From the NCBI GenBank assembly GCA_963556495.2, contig OY747702.1:25523403-25587402 (forward strand): DNA of 64,000 bases, in the 5' to 3' direction. This document shows, piece by piece, positions 10,418-22,735 of this stretch. Origin of the DNA: Valencia hispanica. Its lineage: Eukaryota; Chordata; Actinopteri; Cyprinodontiformes; Valenciidae. Position 1 is the first letter of the stretch. Every line of letters starts with the position of its first letter. Both the position numbers and the translations under genes were made by a program. The notes beneath the pieces are model-generated. The model did no database searches. It was not told where the DNA came from and saw only the letters and a program-made list of their open reading frames with translations.

Positions 10418-12990
10418 CATAAGGATGATTTGAATGTAAACTATGATTCAAACATGCTATGTTTTTAGTTTTCAGTTCTTCAGAAATATCAATGCAATTG
10501 ACAGTAATTGGCAAAATATGCTATGCTTTGCATGTTGAGGTTCAATGATGGTCTTTATCATACTGTAGAAAAACTGTCACAGCATTCTACACACTCCAAC
10601 CTGTTTCATAATTTACACATCCAGTTTTATTACTAGACCTAGATGATCCACTGGAACGAAGAAGGTGAAAACAGCCACCAACTACCAGTCATGCTTTTAA
10701 CTTCAATTACTAGTTCCATTCAAATTCTATTTAAAAAACACAGATACGTTGCTTTTGAATATCGATACAATATGTGACTTAAAATATTGCGATATATCAG
10801 TAAATAGATATTTTTTCACATCCCTACTTTACTATGGGCTCCATACAGCTGGAGAAAACTCTAGCAGTTAACTATTGTCGCTGTCATTTCTAGCATTTCG
10901 TCTGAAGGTATCATCACCTTTTGTTCCTTGGTTGGCAGAACATAATGACTAGATGATTATGCTGTGGTGTATTAACACAGCATCACAAGGATAGATCCAG
11001 AGTGCAATTGCAACTTTGGAAGCTTTGAATATTACCAAGCCATGTGTACAATTTTAAATATATTTATATTGATAGTCAAATATTCCCTTTTTATTAGTAG
11101 TAGCATTTTATGGGAATCTTCATGAATCAACTAGAATGATGAACCCCTTTGGACATTTCTTTAGCAGTTTTTACTTGAAGCAACACACTCGGTTTTGATT
11201 TAATTAAGATGGTTAACTTTTATTTTATGTCCTTGTTGCATCACAAATTGTTTTCCATGTAATAGTGCCATTGAAAGTTGGTTTCCTACTCAGTGCGTGC
11301 ACACCTTCAACAGAAAGAAAAGTTGTATATAGATGCAAGAATGGGTCACTGGGTCTGCTTGCAGCTTTAAGGCTTCTACATCAAATCTGTCCCTATCGTT
11401 TTAGCCACAAAGCGAAAACAGTTGCTTTAAGCACTGTCAGCAGTTAAGAGAGAGGCCATTATTTATTGGCAGTGCAGCCAGATAATTCATCTTAACATGT
11501 GCTCACCTGCAAATCTGTCATTTTTTAGACTGCCTAGCCCTCTTCTCTGAGTTTTCTTGTTCATTGGTCGGTAATGATACTCATGGCAGTCTTCATCCAG
11601 TGGCCAAGAAATGAGATGGAGACAGGCTTAGTAGCATGCAAAGCAGCAGCATCCATTGCTCACCAAATCCTATATGCTTGTTCAAAAATAAATCAAAACA
11701 TCCCAGTAATTAGCCATCAGAAGCTGCTACTACTTTGTCCTTGAATTTTTTGCCAAATCTCTTAAGTAGTAATGACTGCACGGGTGCCTTGTCTGATGAA
11801 AAAAAGCAAATGAAAGGACAAGGAGACCCTCATTCTTCAGTGTTGTGCTGACACTCATTCCCAGCAGGAGCTTTTATGAGGCCACCGTTTGGTTTGACAT
11901 ATTTTGTGAATGTTGGTCTGAAACATGCCAATCACCTTGATTTAATGTGGCATGCTGTTGTTCATCAAGCTCAGGAGCTTATAGAAAAGAGAGTGCCTTT
12001 AAGTTGTAGAAGTGCAGTATGTGTGTGCATTTATCATTGATGTTCCTGTATTCAAACATATGTTTAAACTACACTTTTTGAGCAAGGAATTTGGGAAAAT
12101 GTTTTCCCCATTACTGAGTCACACTCAGATGCCAGAGAGCAATTCTGTCACAAGCTAAACTTCTTTCAAAATGGAAGCTGTGCCCCGATGTGGATTGGTG
12201 TCTTTGGAGGGTAGAACTGGAGTATGATAACATCAGATTGCATTTTTGTTATTTACTTTTGATGCTTAAATTGTTTCTTTCTTATATTTGCTTCACAAGA
12301 TTTAAACAAGTTTTTTGGACATGTTTTTGGAAAAACTAAGAATAACAATTTTTTTTCTTTCAGACTAAAAGTTTGACAAATCACAAACAATATCCTGTAA
12401 TGTGTATCCAATATAGAATTTTATAGTCTGTATCCTGAGATTTATAGTATAAGTAGATTCAGGGAGGTATTGATTCTCTGTAATTTTTCTCAACAGTACC
12501 TTCTATTAAAAGGAGTTAATTACAGCTTTCAAACATGTCTTTCTTTATCAAATGTTGCCATCAAGCCAGCATTTAAAGTTTGTATGGTTTATGTGCAGCT
12601 GTTTTCCTGTTTCAATTTATCAAAGTCAAACATTTGCAGGTCTTGGGCTACCATTTATTTTCTTTTCCACGTGTTCTGCCTCAGCAATCCAGGCATACCA
12701 TAGAAAGAAGCTGGATGCCTACATGTGCCAGGCCTTATTTTGCTCTACAAAAAAGATATCTGGGGATGGTATCCTAACTGCATGACTGACTCTGACTTAT
12801 TAAATCAGGGTTGCTCTGGCATCAAAGTAGACAGGTTGCAAAAAAAAAAGAACCTTTATTCGTATGACCTTTGGCCTTTTCTGATTATGTACCGTATATT
12901 TGAACATGTGTGTGTGTGTAAATGGACTACCGTTTTTTGTGTGTGTTTTTTTTAAATAACAACCCTATTCATATTTAGTCTAAGTGTATT
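10418..12990. other. Non-coding stretch with a decayed hAT-like end
   Basis: No gene supported. Around 10745-10826 the sequence AATATCGATACA ... ATATTTTTTCACATCCCTAC resembles the end of a fish hAT-type element, but no partner end was found. Several frames of 60-77 codons at 12470-12955 have no domain and overlap one another. Confidence 0.4.
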
Positions 12991-12994
12991 TCTC

Positions 12995-13785
12995 AAATAG
13001 TGGGGTGTGCCCGGTGAGGTGGCCTGGGGGGTATGAGAAGCAGGAAGATTTTTTTGATATTAGTGTCTTTATTCATGCTTGAACGATAAACAAGCCTCCA
13101 ATCAGTAGGTAGCAGCAGTGCTCAAACTAATCAACAGGTTGCCTGTTCCACCTAGTAGAAGAAGTAGTCTACAGGGACACTGGTTTACAGACATGACGGA
13201 GAAGGGCTCTATGAAGTCTGTGTGGGGAAATGCAGACGGAGTTTCGGAATTTAACAAACAAAGTGGAAAAGACAATAAAACCCTGCATTCGCTGACATCA
13301 GCAAGCATACATAGCGCAAGGCTTAAGGCTAGCGAGGTAAGGCAGATGGAGGGCTGCAGGAACATGAGAGCTAAACACAAAAACACTGACAGTCATGTAG
13401 TACGGTCTTGAACAGAATTAGGAAATAAAGTGATCAAAGTATCTGATCATTATGGAAGTGAGGACGAGGATATACTGTTTGCATATTTGTTTATGACATA
13501 AAATTGATATTTTCTTTTATAAAATGTGAAAAATTCTTTGTTTTGGTCATAATATTTGAGTTCATTAAACATGACAGGGAAATGCTTGAACCACAGCACT
13601 GTTATATATGTAAATAGTAAACGTGGATCTCCTTGGTTATTGTTTTGGTAAATTGTTTTCATTCACTCCATAATTAAACACTTTTTGGCTAATAAATTTG
13701 GTCAGAATGTAAAAAATGAATTTCGGAAAAAATAAACCAGAATTTGGTAAATAATACCACAGATTTCATAAGGCCCTAGTGAAGC
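12995..13785. mobile_element. Possible hAT-derived non-autonomous unit
   Basis: Bounded on the right by TTTCATAAGGCCCTAG, which resembles a common fish hAT terminus. It contains a 97-codon frame (13118-13411) whose internal ATG context (ACATGACGGAGAAGG) looks like a transposase leader, but no BED finger or catalytic domain is visible. The left boundary is a guess. Confidence 0.3.
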
Positions 13786-14546
13786 TTGACACTGAAAAGA
13801 AAAAGCAGAGGAGACGAAGGCAAATAACGTATAAACCTTTTTGAAAAGCAATAAGCTGATGAAGCTGACCAGTAACCAATGTATAGTTAAAATTTTTTTT
13901 GAATGTTACTCTTTCGTCAAAAAAATGCACATCCCAGTGAATCTTTTGAAACTTTTCTCTTTTCAGAATCACACAGACTGACAAGTCTTGATTAAATGTT
14001 ACACATTTAGTTAATAAACTGAACTTGGAATTTTTTTAAAGACTTAAAATAGTGAAATGAGCTGCAACCACCTAAAACTTAAATTGTTGCTGCTCATTTG
14101 ATTGTATATTTACTGTTTTGATAATCAGATGATTCTATGCAGAATGCTCATGCCAATGGGTTGTACAGGTAAATAATTAAATATTATCAGATTCTCAGTG
14201 GTATTTAAAAACAATATGTTCCCTGGGGGGGTTTAACATAATCATGGTCAATGTTAAATGACTTTTGAGTTTTTTTAGAGCATAATAAAACTTGACTTAC
14301 CTCCAAAATCTTATTCTCTCATTTTAAGCTCACACCATTAAAAGGAAACTTTCCATTTCAAAGCACTTCCATTTGATTTATTTATCAGTTAGACATCTAG
14401 TGTTAACAATTTTCAGCTGTTTTGTTTTACATAAATACACATTTAGATTTCTACTGCGATATATATTACACCTTACTAATTGCATTATGTTACATGTTGA
14501 AACTTCTAAAAAGAGATACAGATCTTAAATGTTCATTTGTTAAATT
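13786..14546. other. Non-coding stretch, nothing recognised
   Basis: AT-rich, with no repeat or coding signal I can name. Confidence 0.4.
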
Positions 14547-15453
14547 AGGCAAGGCAAGGCAAGTTTATTTGTATAGCACAATTCATGTTACAAGACAATT
14601 CAAAGTGCTTTACATAAAACATCAAAAGCATTACAGCAGGGTGCAGAAAAAGCAAAAGTACAGGAATAAAAACCATGATTTAAAATGAGAAAAAAAGAAA
14701 TAAATTTAAGAATCTTAAAAGAAGCCGTAAATATTTAAAACTTAGAATAAAAATCTAATCAAAAGCAGCTGAGAACAGGTGGGTCTTTAACCTGGATTAA
14801 AATAAACTGAGTGTTTCAGCTGATCTGAGGCTTTCCAGGAGTTTGTTCCAGACATGTGGAGCATAGAAGCTGAACGCAGCTTCTCCATGTCTGGTTCTGA
14901 CTCTGGGAACTGATAAAAGAGCGGGCTCGAGTAGGTTCATACTGGGTCAGGAGATCACCGATGTGTTTTGGTCCTAAACCATTCTGAGTTTTATAGACCA
15001 GCAGCAGAACTTTGAAGTCTATCCTCTGACAGACAGGCAGCCAGTGTACAGAGCTCCGAGCTGGACTGATGTGGTCCACTTTTTTGGTCTTAGTGAGAAC
15101 TCGAGCAGCAGAGTTCTGGATGAGCTGCAGTTTCCTAATTGATTTTTTAGGTAGACCTGTAAAGATGCTGTTACAACAATCAAGCCGACTAAAGATGAAT
15201 GCATGGACTAGTTTTTCCAGGTCCTGCTGAGACATCAGATATTTCATCCTTGAGATATTCTTAAGGTGATAGTAGGCGGATTTTGTGATTGCCTTAATGT
15301 GTTTTTCAAAGTTTAGGTCTGAGTCCATCACTATACCCAGATTTCTGACGGGGTTGGTGATTTCCATGACATCCAGTCATTAATTTCCTTAATGCATTTG
15401 CCAAGAGCCTGTACAGGCCCTTTGTGTTCTGGTGACATTCTAATATATATATC

Positions 15454-15878
15454 TGTGTGTCATCTGCATAGCTATGGTAACTTATATTGTTGTTATTTAT
15501 TACCTGTGCCAGTGGGAGCATATAGATGCTAAACAGAATGGAACCCTGGGGAACTCCACATGTAATTCCCATCTGCTCAGATGTAAAGTTACATATTGAC
15601 ACAAAGTACTTCCTGTTCTCTAAGTACGTTTTGAACCAGTTTAGTACAGTGCCAGAGACTGGGGAACTCCACATGTAATTCCCATCTGCCCAGATGTAAA
15701 GTTACTTATTGACACAAAGTACTTCCTGTTCTCTAAGTACGTTTTGAACCAGTTTAGTACAGTGTCAGAGAGACCCACCCAGTTCTCCAGTCGTTTGAGT
15801 AAAACAATGTGGTCAACTGTATCAATTCAATTCAATTCAAATTCAAAAATACTTTATTGATCCCAGAGGGAAATTAAG
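15454..15878. repeat. 425-bp tandem duplication, copy 1
   Basis: This segment recurs at a constant offset of 425 bp (15454 with 15879, 15878 with 16303). It contains L2 reverse transcriptase sequence and, at its right end, the first ~50 bp of the Rex1 tail. Inside it is a 113-bp tandem duplication (15546-15658 and 15659-15771). Confidence 0.9.
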
Positions 15879-16303
15879 TGTGTGTCATCTGCGTAGCTAT
15901 GGTAACTTATATTGTTGTTATTTATTACCTGTGCCAGTGGGAGCATATAGATGCTAAACAGAATGGAACCCTGGAGAACTCCACATGTAATTCCCATCTG
16001 CTCAGATGTAAAGTTACTTATTGACACAAAGTACTTCCTGTTCTCTAAGTACGTTTTGAACCAGTTTAGTACAGTGCCAGAGACTGGGGAACTCCACATG
16101 TAATTCCCATCTGCCCAGATGTAAAGTTACTTATTGACACAAAGTACTTCCTGTTCTCTAAGTACGTTTTGAACCAGTTTAGTACAGTGCCAGAGAGACC
16201 CACCCAGTTCTCCAGTCGTTTGAGTAAAATAATGTGGTCAACTGTATCAATTCAATTCAATTCAAATTCAAAAATACTTTATTGATCCCAGAGGGAAATT
16301 AAG
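15879..16303. repeat. 425-bp tandem duplication, copy 2
   Basis: Near-identical second copy, joined directly to the rest of the Rex1 element. It contains the same pair of 113-bp subunits, so four copies of that subunit exist in the array. Confidence 0.9.
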
Positions 16304-17354
16304 TGTTTGTATAGCTCATATAATTAATTATTTAAGGAGTTGTTATATGATGATGGCTGTGGGCAGGAAGAATTTCCTGTAGCGGTCTGTATTGCAGCGA
16401 AACTGAAGAAGCCTCCGACTGAAGACGCTCTGTTGTTGTGTGACAGTCTCATGAAGAGGATGCTCAGGGTTGTCCATAATTTTTTTGATTTTATGAAGAA
16501 TCCTTCTTTGCATAATCATCTCCAGATGTTCCACAGTTGTCCCAAGAACAGAACCAGCCTTCTTTATCAGGTTGTTAAGCCTTTTTCAATCCCTGGCTCT
16601 GATGCTGCTACCCCAACAGATGACAGCTGAAGAGATTACACTCTCCACAACAGACTTGTAGAAAATCTGCAGCATCTTGCTGCAAACCTTGAAGGACCTA
16701 AGCTTCCTCAAGAAGTACAGTCTGCTCTGTCCCTTCTTGTAGACGGTTGTCAAGGTGAACTTCGAGGTATTTATACTCCTCAACCACCTCCACTTCTTCT
16801 CCCATGATGGAAACAGTGTTTGACTTATCCCTGTTTCTTCTGAAATCTACAATCATCTCCTTTGTTTTGTTCACATTCAAAGTAAGACGATTGTTTCCAC
16901 ACCATGTCACAAAGCGGTCCACCAGCTCTCTGTATTCAGCTTCTTGTCCATCTCTGATACACCCGACAATTGCAGAGTCATCTGAGTATTTCTGCAGATG
17001 ACAGGTCTCTGATTTGTACTGGAAGTCTGAGGTGTACAGAGTGAAAAGGAATGGTGAGAGTACGGTCCCCTGTGGTGCTCCTATGCTGCTGACCACCTGG
17101 TTTGACACACAATTCTTCAGTCTCACAAATTGAGGTCTGTTGGTCAGGTAGTCATTGATCCAGGCGATTGTTGAGGGCTCCACATGAGTTTCTGACAAAT
17201 TAAATCAGGCTGAATTGTGTTAAATGCACTGGAGAAATCAAAGAACATGATCCTCACAGTGCTGCCTGCTTTGTCCAGATGACAGTGGGTTGGTTGAAGC
17301 AGGTGGATGATGGCATCTTCAACTCCAACTCCACAACGATAAGCAAACTGCAGA
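16251..17354 (-). mobile_element. Rex1-type LINE inserted in L2 reverse transcriptase
   Basis: Its 3' end is a run of ATTCA-like units followed by AAAAATACTTTATTGATCCC. TATCAA at 16245-16250 and again at 17355-17360 is the probable target duplication. Joining the flanks restores the L2 frame through AAFDTVDHI. The element is 5'-truncated and covers only the last part of its reverse transcriptase. Confidence 0.85.
16343..17198 (-). pseudogene. Rex1 reverse transcriptase, C-terminal part
   Basis: Minus-strand fragments read TIAWINDYLTNRPQFVRLKN and VVSSIGAPQGTVLSPFLFTLY, then HLQKYSDDSAIVGCIRDGQE with an SDD form of the catalytic box. NNRLTLNVNKTKEMIVDFRR and VEVVEEYKYLEVHLDNRL follow, then KKGQSRLYFLRKLRSFKVC in another frame. 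The end reads KIMDNPEHPLHETVTQQQS and CNTDRYRKFFLPTAI. This order is the typical Rex1 one. Frameshifts near 16750 and 16560 kill it. Confidence 0.85.
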
Positions 17355-19195
17355 TATCAAATGCAGCACTTAGATCCAGTAAAACTAACACTGACATTTT
17401 TTCCACTGTCAGTATTCAAACGGATGTCATTGATGACTTTGGTCAGAGCAGTCTCAGTGCTGTGGTGCTGTCTAAAACCTGACTGAAAGACGTCATAGCA
17501 GTTGCTTTGTCTTAAGAAGTCATTTAGCTGATGAAAAACAGCCTTTTCAATGATCTTACTTAAAAATGGAAGATTGGAGAATGGCCTGTAGTTGTTCATT
17601 TGTGTCTTGTCCAGATTGTCTCTATTCAGCAGGGGTTTAATTACAGCTGTTTTCAGGGGCTCTGGGAAAACACAACCGACATTAAAGATTAGTTCACAAT
17701 CTGTAACAGATCTGACTCCAAGATCTTTGAGACCTTTTTGAAAAAGCCTGTGGGCAGGATGTCTAAGCAGCAAGAGGAGGAGTTCAGTTGACGTAAGATG
17801 TCCTCCAGATCTTTGCTGTTTATGAGATAAAACTGTTTCATGGTGTTTAAACGGATTTTCCGTGGACACTGTACATAACCTGATCCTGCCGTTGATGAAC
17901 CAACCGCTTGTCTAATATTTTGTCTGTGAAGAATTTGGCAAAGTCATTGCAGGCCTTGGTGGAATACAGTTCAGGTGCTACTGACACAGGAGAGTTTGTT
18001 AGCCTGTCGACAACAGCCAACAATGTGCGAGCACTATGACTATTTATGGTGATGATGTCAGAAAAATATGACTACCTTGCATTCCTCAGTTGTAATTTAT
18101 AAGAGTAAAGTTTTTCTTTATAGATGTCATAATGAACCTGAAGTTTTGTTTTTCTCCATCTGCGCTCGGCTTTCCGACACTCCCTTTTTTCATTTCTCAC
18201 CAGTGTGGAATTTCTCCATGGAGACTTTTTCCTTACAGAGATAACCTTCACCTTAGTGGGAGCAATAGTATCCATAACATTTAATATTTTAGCATTAAAG
18301 CTGTTGACAAGTTCATTGACTGAACCCCCTGACAAGGCAGGTGTTAGAGAGAAGACCTGGTTAAAGATCTCACTAGTGTTTTCAGTTAAACATTGTTTTG
18401 TGATAATCTCCGTTAAAACATTTATGTGAACCGAAATTATACTCTCAAAGAAAACACAACAATGGTCAGACAAGCCCACATCACGCACATTAATCTTGGA
18501 AATGCCCAGGCCCTTCGAGATAAGTAAGTCCAAAACATGACCCTTATTATGTGTGGGCTCTGTTATATGCTGAGTCAGCCCAAAGTTGTCCAGAGTGTTA
18601 CTCAGGTCTTTAGACCCTTTGTTCCAGGTATTGTCAACATGTATGTTAAAATCACCAACAATAATTTTGAGTCAAAATCAACACAGATTATAGACAGCAG
18701 TTCACTAAAATCATCATTAAAAGTCAGTACAGTAATTTGGAGGCCGTTAAATGTTAAGAAACATGGCTCTAGATGAGGCCTTCAGCTGTACAGCAACATA
18801 TTCAAAAGAAGGAAAACTTCCAAGAGATAACTGCTTACACTGGAATGATTCATTAAATAAAACAGCAACTCCTCCACCTCTCCTGTTCTGTCTGGCCTGG
18901 TTGACAAAACTAAAGTTGGGAGGGGTTGATTCGATAAGAGAAACACTGCTATTCTGATCTAACCAAGTCTCAGTTAAAAACATAAAATCAAGCCCATTCT
19001 CAGTGATAAGATCATTGATTATAAATGTCTTCCCTACTATAGACCTGACATTTAATAAGGCCATCTTAACAGGTTTAAGAGTATTATTGTGCCCCTTGTG
19101 TTTTGGGGCGGGCTGTGTACAGCGTATGTTTACTTTAAGGGCACGCGGGCGGGCCCAGCCCAGCCCATTTCCTCGTTTAAATACACCGATTTTCT

Positions 19196-20330
19196 GACTT
19201 CTAACTTTTATGAACCTATACATATTTTATATCATTGGAAAGCTAAGAGTCTTGTGATTCCAATTATGCCTGGTGTTTAAGGATACAATCATAACTGAAG
19301 ACACAGTGAGCGCTTTTGCCAACACAAACGTTCTCCTGATGGAGGTATAAAACCACTTTGTAGTCCAATAAACGTGACAAAACCAATCCATTTCGAACAA
19401 AAATGGTATTTTTACATCAATAAGGGTCCGATTAAAGTCCTCCGATAAAGTGATTAGTCCAGGACAACAGCAAAACCAATAAAAAATGTAAAACAAACTG
19501 TGAAAATGCGCTCACGAAATGTCTATGGCCATTTTTGTAGTCTTTACGGCTTTGTTTCCGATTCCTTCGCTTCCACTTCCACCTACAAAGGTCACTGAGC
19601 ATGCCCAGAAGAAGAAAAAAAAATAAAAATAAAAATTATCCAGTTTATTCCTTACGTAGGGTACATCTCCAACCAATGGTGCATGGATGGAAAGTCACGT
19701 TATGGTAAGTAACTCGAACCAATCGCGGTCCAGAACTCTGATGATTGACGCATCGAATAGCCAATGTAATGCTGTAAACGCAGATATGTAACTTGACCGG
19801 GCGGACTTATTCGCAGCCATTGTATATGACGTGCGTAAAATGTCTTATTCATGAAGAGATTACGCACAGTGCGTACCAGTAACATACTGTTTCAGCACCG
19901 TGTCCAAACACCCTTTATAATCAAAATACCGCATTGAAGGAAGCCGTGGAGCTTTAAATGGTAAGATGAAGTTATGATTCTGATGATATTTTTAATTCAG
20001 TGAAGACTACGGCATTTACCCAGGAGATGCCGCATATGGCACACTTTTGACCACCTTTGACCTGTAGTTATACAAATGTGTGCGGAATACTCATTTTTTG
20101 GTTTATTGCTGTCAAATTTGGCGTGGATGAAGGTGTTTTAGGTCACCACCTCTTTTTAAAGCCATTTTTACAGCATGTATTTATATAAAATAAATAATCG
20201 AACAGAAATAAAATTATTTTTCAGTGTATTAAAATTAATATTGCTTGGTAACAATAGCACTCAGAGATATTAACACAGTTCTGGGATAAATTTTAGAGTG
20301 TTTGCTTTCCAAAGAGACCCCAGCCATGTC
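19196..20330. other. Unclassified block between L2 ORF1 and endonuclease
   Basis: About 1.1 kb with no L2 protein similarity separates the ORF1 C-terminus from the endonuclease start, much longer than the usual gap. There are no long frames. It holds an A-rich run near 19614-19635 and a GC-mixed segment at 19660-19870. It may be another insertion, but no inverted ends or target duplication were found. Confidence 0.4.
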
Positions 20331-20555
20331 TCTACTCAAAATGGTTCAAGAACAGCTTTAAGTTAATTTTGGGTATGCATTTTAAAAAAATGTAGGGCGG
20401 AAATTGCAGGAATTTTAAGTGGTTTTAAAAACCTTTTAGAATGCAGTGCTCTGTGTTTTGACAGAACTACATTCCTTCTGTTACTTATAAGTACAGAAAT
20501 AGACGGTGGGCTGTCAGGGGTTTGCGGGGGCGATGGAGGTCCGCTGTCCTGTTCT

Positions 20556-21790
20556 TTAGGGCTGTTGAGTGCTTTTGGGGCAAATAAAGATCCTTCTTCC
20601 TGGTTCTGTTCGAAGCTTCCCATGAGTGAGGGCAGAAGAAGTTCCTCCCCCTCTGCACTCAGCTTTGTTTGGTCTTCCTTTGTGTATCTCCTTTTTGGCT
20701 CCAGGCACAGAGGGATGATGCAGGAAGTAGAAAATATTGGAGGTAAACAGTCTTACACCTGACCTGTTCAAACTAAATCTTTTTGCCTTAAAAAGATGTC
20801 TACGCTCCCAAAAAATCTGAAAGTTGTTAATAAATTGCAGTTTTTTTTTCAGCATATGCAGATAAAATCCACTTATTTAATGCCAAAAGACGGCTAAATC
20901 TTTCTTCTCCTCCTCTGATGGGTGGTAAAGGTCCACTGATGAAAATTGCTGCATCCAACGAGCTCACGGTGTTCAATAATCCAGTGAAGTCCCGTTTCAG
21001 AACCTCCGATTGTTGCTTGGACACATCATTCGACCCTGTGTGGAGAACGATGTTTTTCACTGTTGAATATTTAGTCACAGTTTTCAAAATCCTCTTCTGC
21101 ATGTCACTGACCATATCCTTTGGAAAGCAGAGGACTTTGGTGTTCTTTTCACACATCCACTGAACGTCCTTTACAGAGAAATCACCTACAATCAGAGTTT
21201 CAGGCCCAGTCTTTTGCTTTCTCTGTGGCCTCTCACTCTCTGACAGGTTATCATTCCTCATCTCGCTGCCTTGGGGTGGATGGTCGTCAGATAAAGAACC
21301 AGGGTTCTCCCAACAGTGGAGCAAATCTGTTCTGCAGCTTCACATTCGGTTGTTTTGAAAGTCTGTGGCTAACTTTCCCATTTGCAGCTGTTCTGTCCCG
21401 TGTCCTCTCATGTACGGGAGTAGAAGAAGCCCTCTCTCTTGTAGGGAGTGCAGGCCAGTTGGTCTCATCACAGATTTCCGCTCGCTGTGTCCAGCCTGCA
21501 CTACGTCCTCCCGTTTCCCAGAGACATGATTTAGTTTTTGGCTTAGCACCAAGACAGTTCCAGGGAGGATTATCACTCGGTGATTTAATGTAATGAGCAG
21601 AGGCTCCCTCTTTCTTGGTCGTGTTATCTCTGCCTCTTAGCCGTGTGTTAGCTTGCTCATTTCCACTGTTTTGAAAGAGTGGTAAGGTTGTTTCATTTAC
21701 ACACAATCCATTTACCTCCACATTAACTTATATCCGTTGAACTTTCCTCTCCAGTGCTGTTATCTTTTGTAGAAGGTCCTTGTAGTCCAT
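20556..21790 (-). pseudogene. L2-like ORF1 with SGNH-esterase-like domain
   Basis: ORF1 proteins of such LINEs bind the element RNA; several fish families carry an esterase fold in ORF1. The minus strand starts at 21790 with MDYKDLLQKITALERKVQRI, a short coiled-coil-like stretch. It has an in-frame stop, then resumes to 21287. Next, 21324-20827 gives LIVGDFSVKDVQWM (block I region, where GDS is usual), IVLHTGSNDVSKQQ (block III with the conserved N) and IFISGPLPPIRGGEERFSRL. The GDFS form disturbs the expected catalytic serine motif. Two or more frameshifts. The fold is inferred from motif order. Confidence 0.7.
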
Positions 21791-22120
21791 TGTGGAGACG
21801 GAAAGCATCTTGTTGCTGTAGCTTAGCGTTAGCACCCTTACGAGCTATATCTAGCTTTAGCTGAATGCTAAGTACTTAGATGCTGTAGATCAGGCTTCAG
21901 CTGTGTGTAGGCCACACACACAGAGTGCTGAAGATAAAAGATCTATGAAATATTGCCGTTACTACTAAAAAAGGTTTTTCCCATAAATGTATATGTATTC
22001 AAAAGTCCTGCAGGTCGGATCATAAGGGGGAAAAAAAATAAAAATACGCAGAAAAATGCAAGCAGAAGGGAGAGCGGAGTAGCGAAGTAGCCGATTGCAG
22101 CGAAGCAGGAAGTGGTTCAA

Positions 22121-22735
22121 ACTTATATTAGGTTTAAGTTTAATATTTTGAATTATAAACCAAAACATATTCTGGGTTTAAGGCAGACTTTGTTAATCAG
22201 AAGAGAGAACATTAATTTCAGTTATTAGAGACTTGAGAGTTGAGTTGGACTTGAGGTAAAAGACCTGAGACTTGACTTGGACTTGGAAAAAAGAGTTGTT
22301 AACATCTAAGGTTCTAATGCTTTAAAAGCATTAGAAATGTTCCATTTCAATATTTTGCCAAGCTGAGTTTAAAAGAATCTGTTCCGCATAGAAATACCCA
22401 GTGCGGTGCAATTCAGACTCATTAATGGTGATATAATTGGTTAACTGCAGTAATTTTTGATTTTTACCAAGTACCTAAAAGGCTGCCACACAAATAACAT
22501 AAAGTGGGTGAAGTGGAGTGTTGTCGGCCTGGCAGACAACACTCCATCTTTTTTCAGGTCTTTATTAGCCAACTCTCACAACACAACAGGGAAACAACTC
22601 AAGATGTACTTCCTGTCGTACTTCAAATTTAGAGTCTTAAAGACACAACAATGGCTATTTCAAAGCAAAAAGATTGTGCTTACTTTACCAGATGAAGTCT
22701 CATGGTGACAGCAACTGGATAGCAATTAGTATCAC
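22121..22735. other. Non-coding stretch, nothing recognised
   Basis: No coding or clear repeat signal. A short inverted block GTGTTGTC(G/T)GCCTGGCAGACAACAC near 22519-22543 can form a small hairpin. Confidence 0.35.

Larger units (their letters stand above)
14816..19223 (-). pseudogene. L2-like ORF2 (endonuclease-RT), interrupted
   Basis: The polyprotein would supply the nicking endonuclease and reverse transcriptase. Endonuclease: ALLNVRSIVGKT, FLTETWLDQNSS with the catalytic E, NRRGGGVAVLF, and later LDLLISKGLG and VGLSDHCCVFFE (18533-18430). RT: MNNYRPFSNLPFLSKIIEKAV and FQSGFRQHHSTETALTKVIND (17600-17420). Motif A (AAFDTVDHI) is cut by the Rex1 insertion. After it come LNWFKTYLENRKYFVSI, GVPQGSILFSIYMLPL, YHSYADDTQIYI and NLGIVMDSDLNFEKHIKAITKS, then the C-terminal HWLPVCQRIDFKVLLLVYKT. 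Frame breaks plus the insertion and duplications make it non-functional. Confidence 0.85.
14547..22120 (-). mobile_element. Long L2-like LINE, minus strand, with nested insertions
   Basis: Reading from right to left: 5' region (about 22120-21791), ORF1 with an SGNH-esterase-like domain (21790-20556), endonuclease (19223-18072), reverse transcriptase (17869-14816) and a 3' tail. The tail on the + strand begins AGGCAAGGCAAGGCAAG. The body is interrupted by a Rex1 copy (16251-17354), a 425-bp tandem duplication, and an unclassified block at about 19196-20330. Stops and frameshifts are moderate, so domains are still easy to read. The 5' boundary is approximate and no target duplication was identified. 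Confidence 0.8.

Noticed and set aside
15454..16303. CRISPR-like or satellite array
   Set aside because: Only two large units (four subunits), made of LINE reverse transcriptase; explained by segmental tandem duplication.
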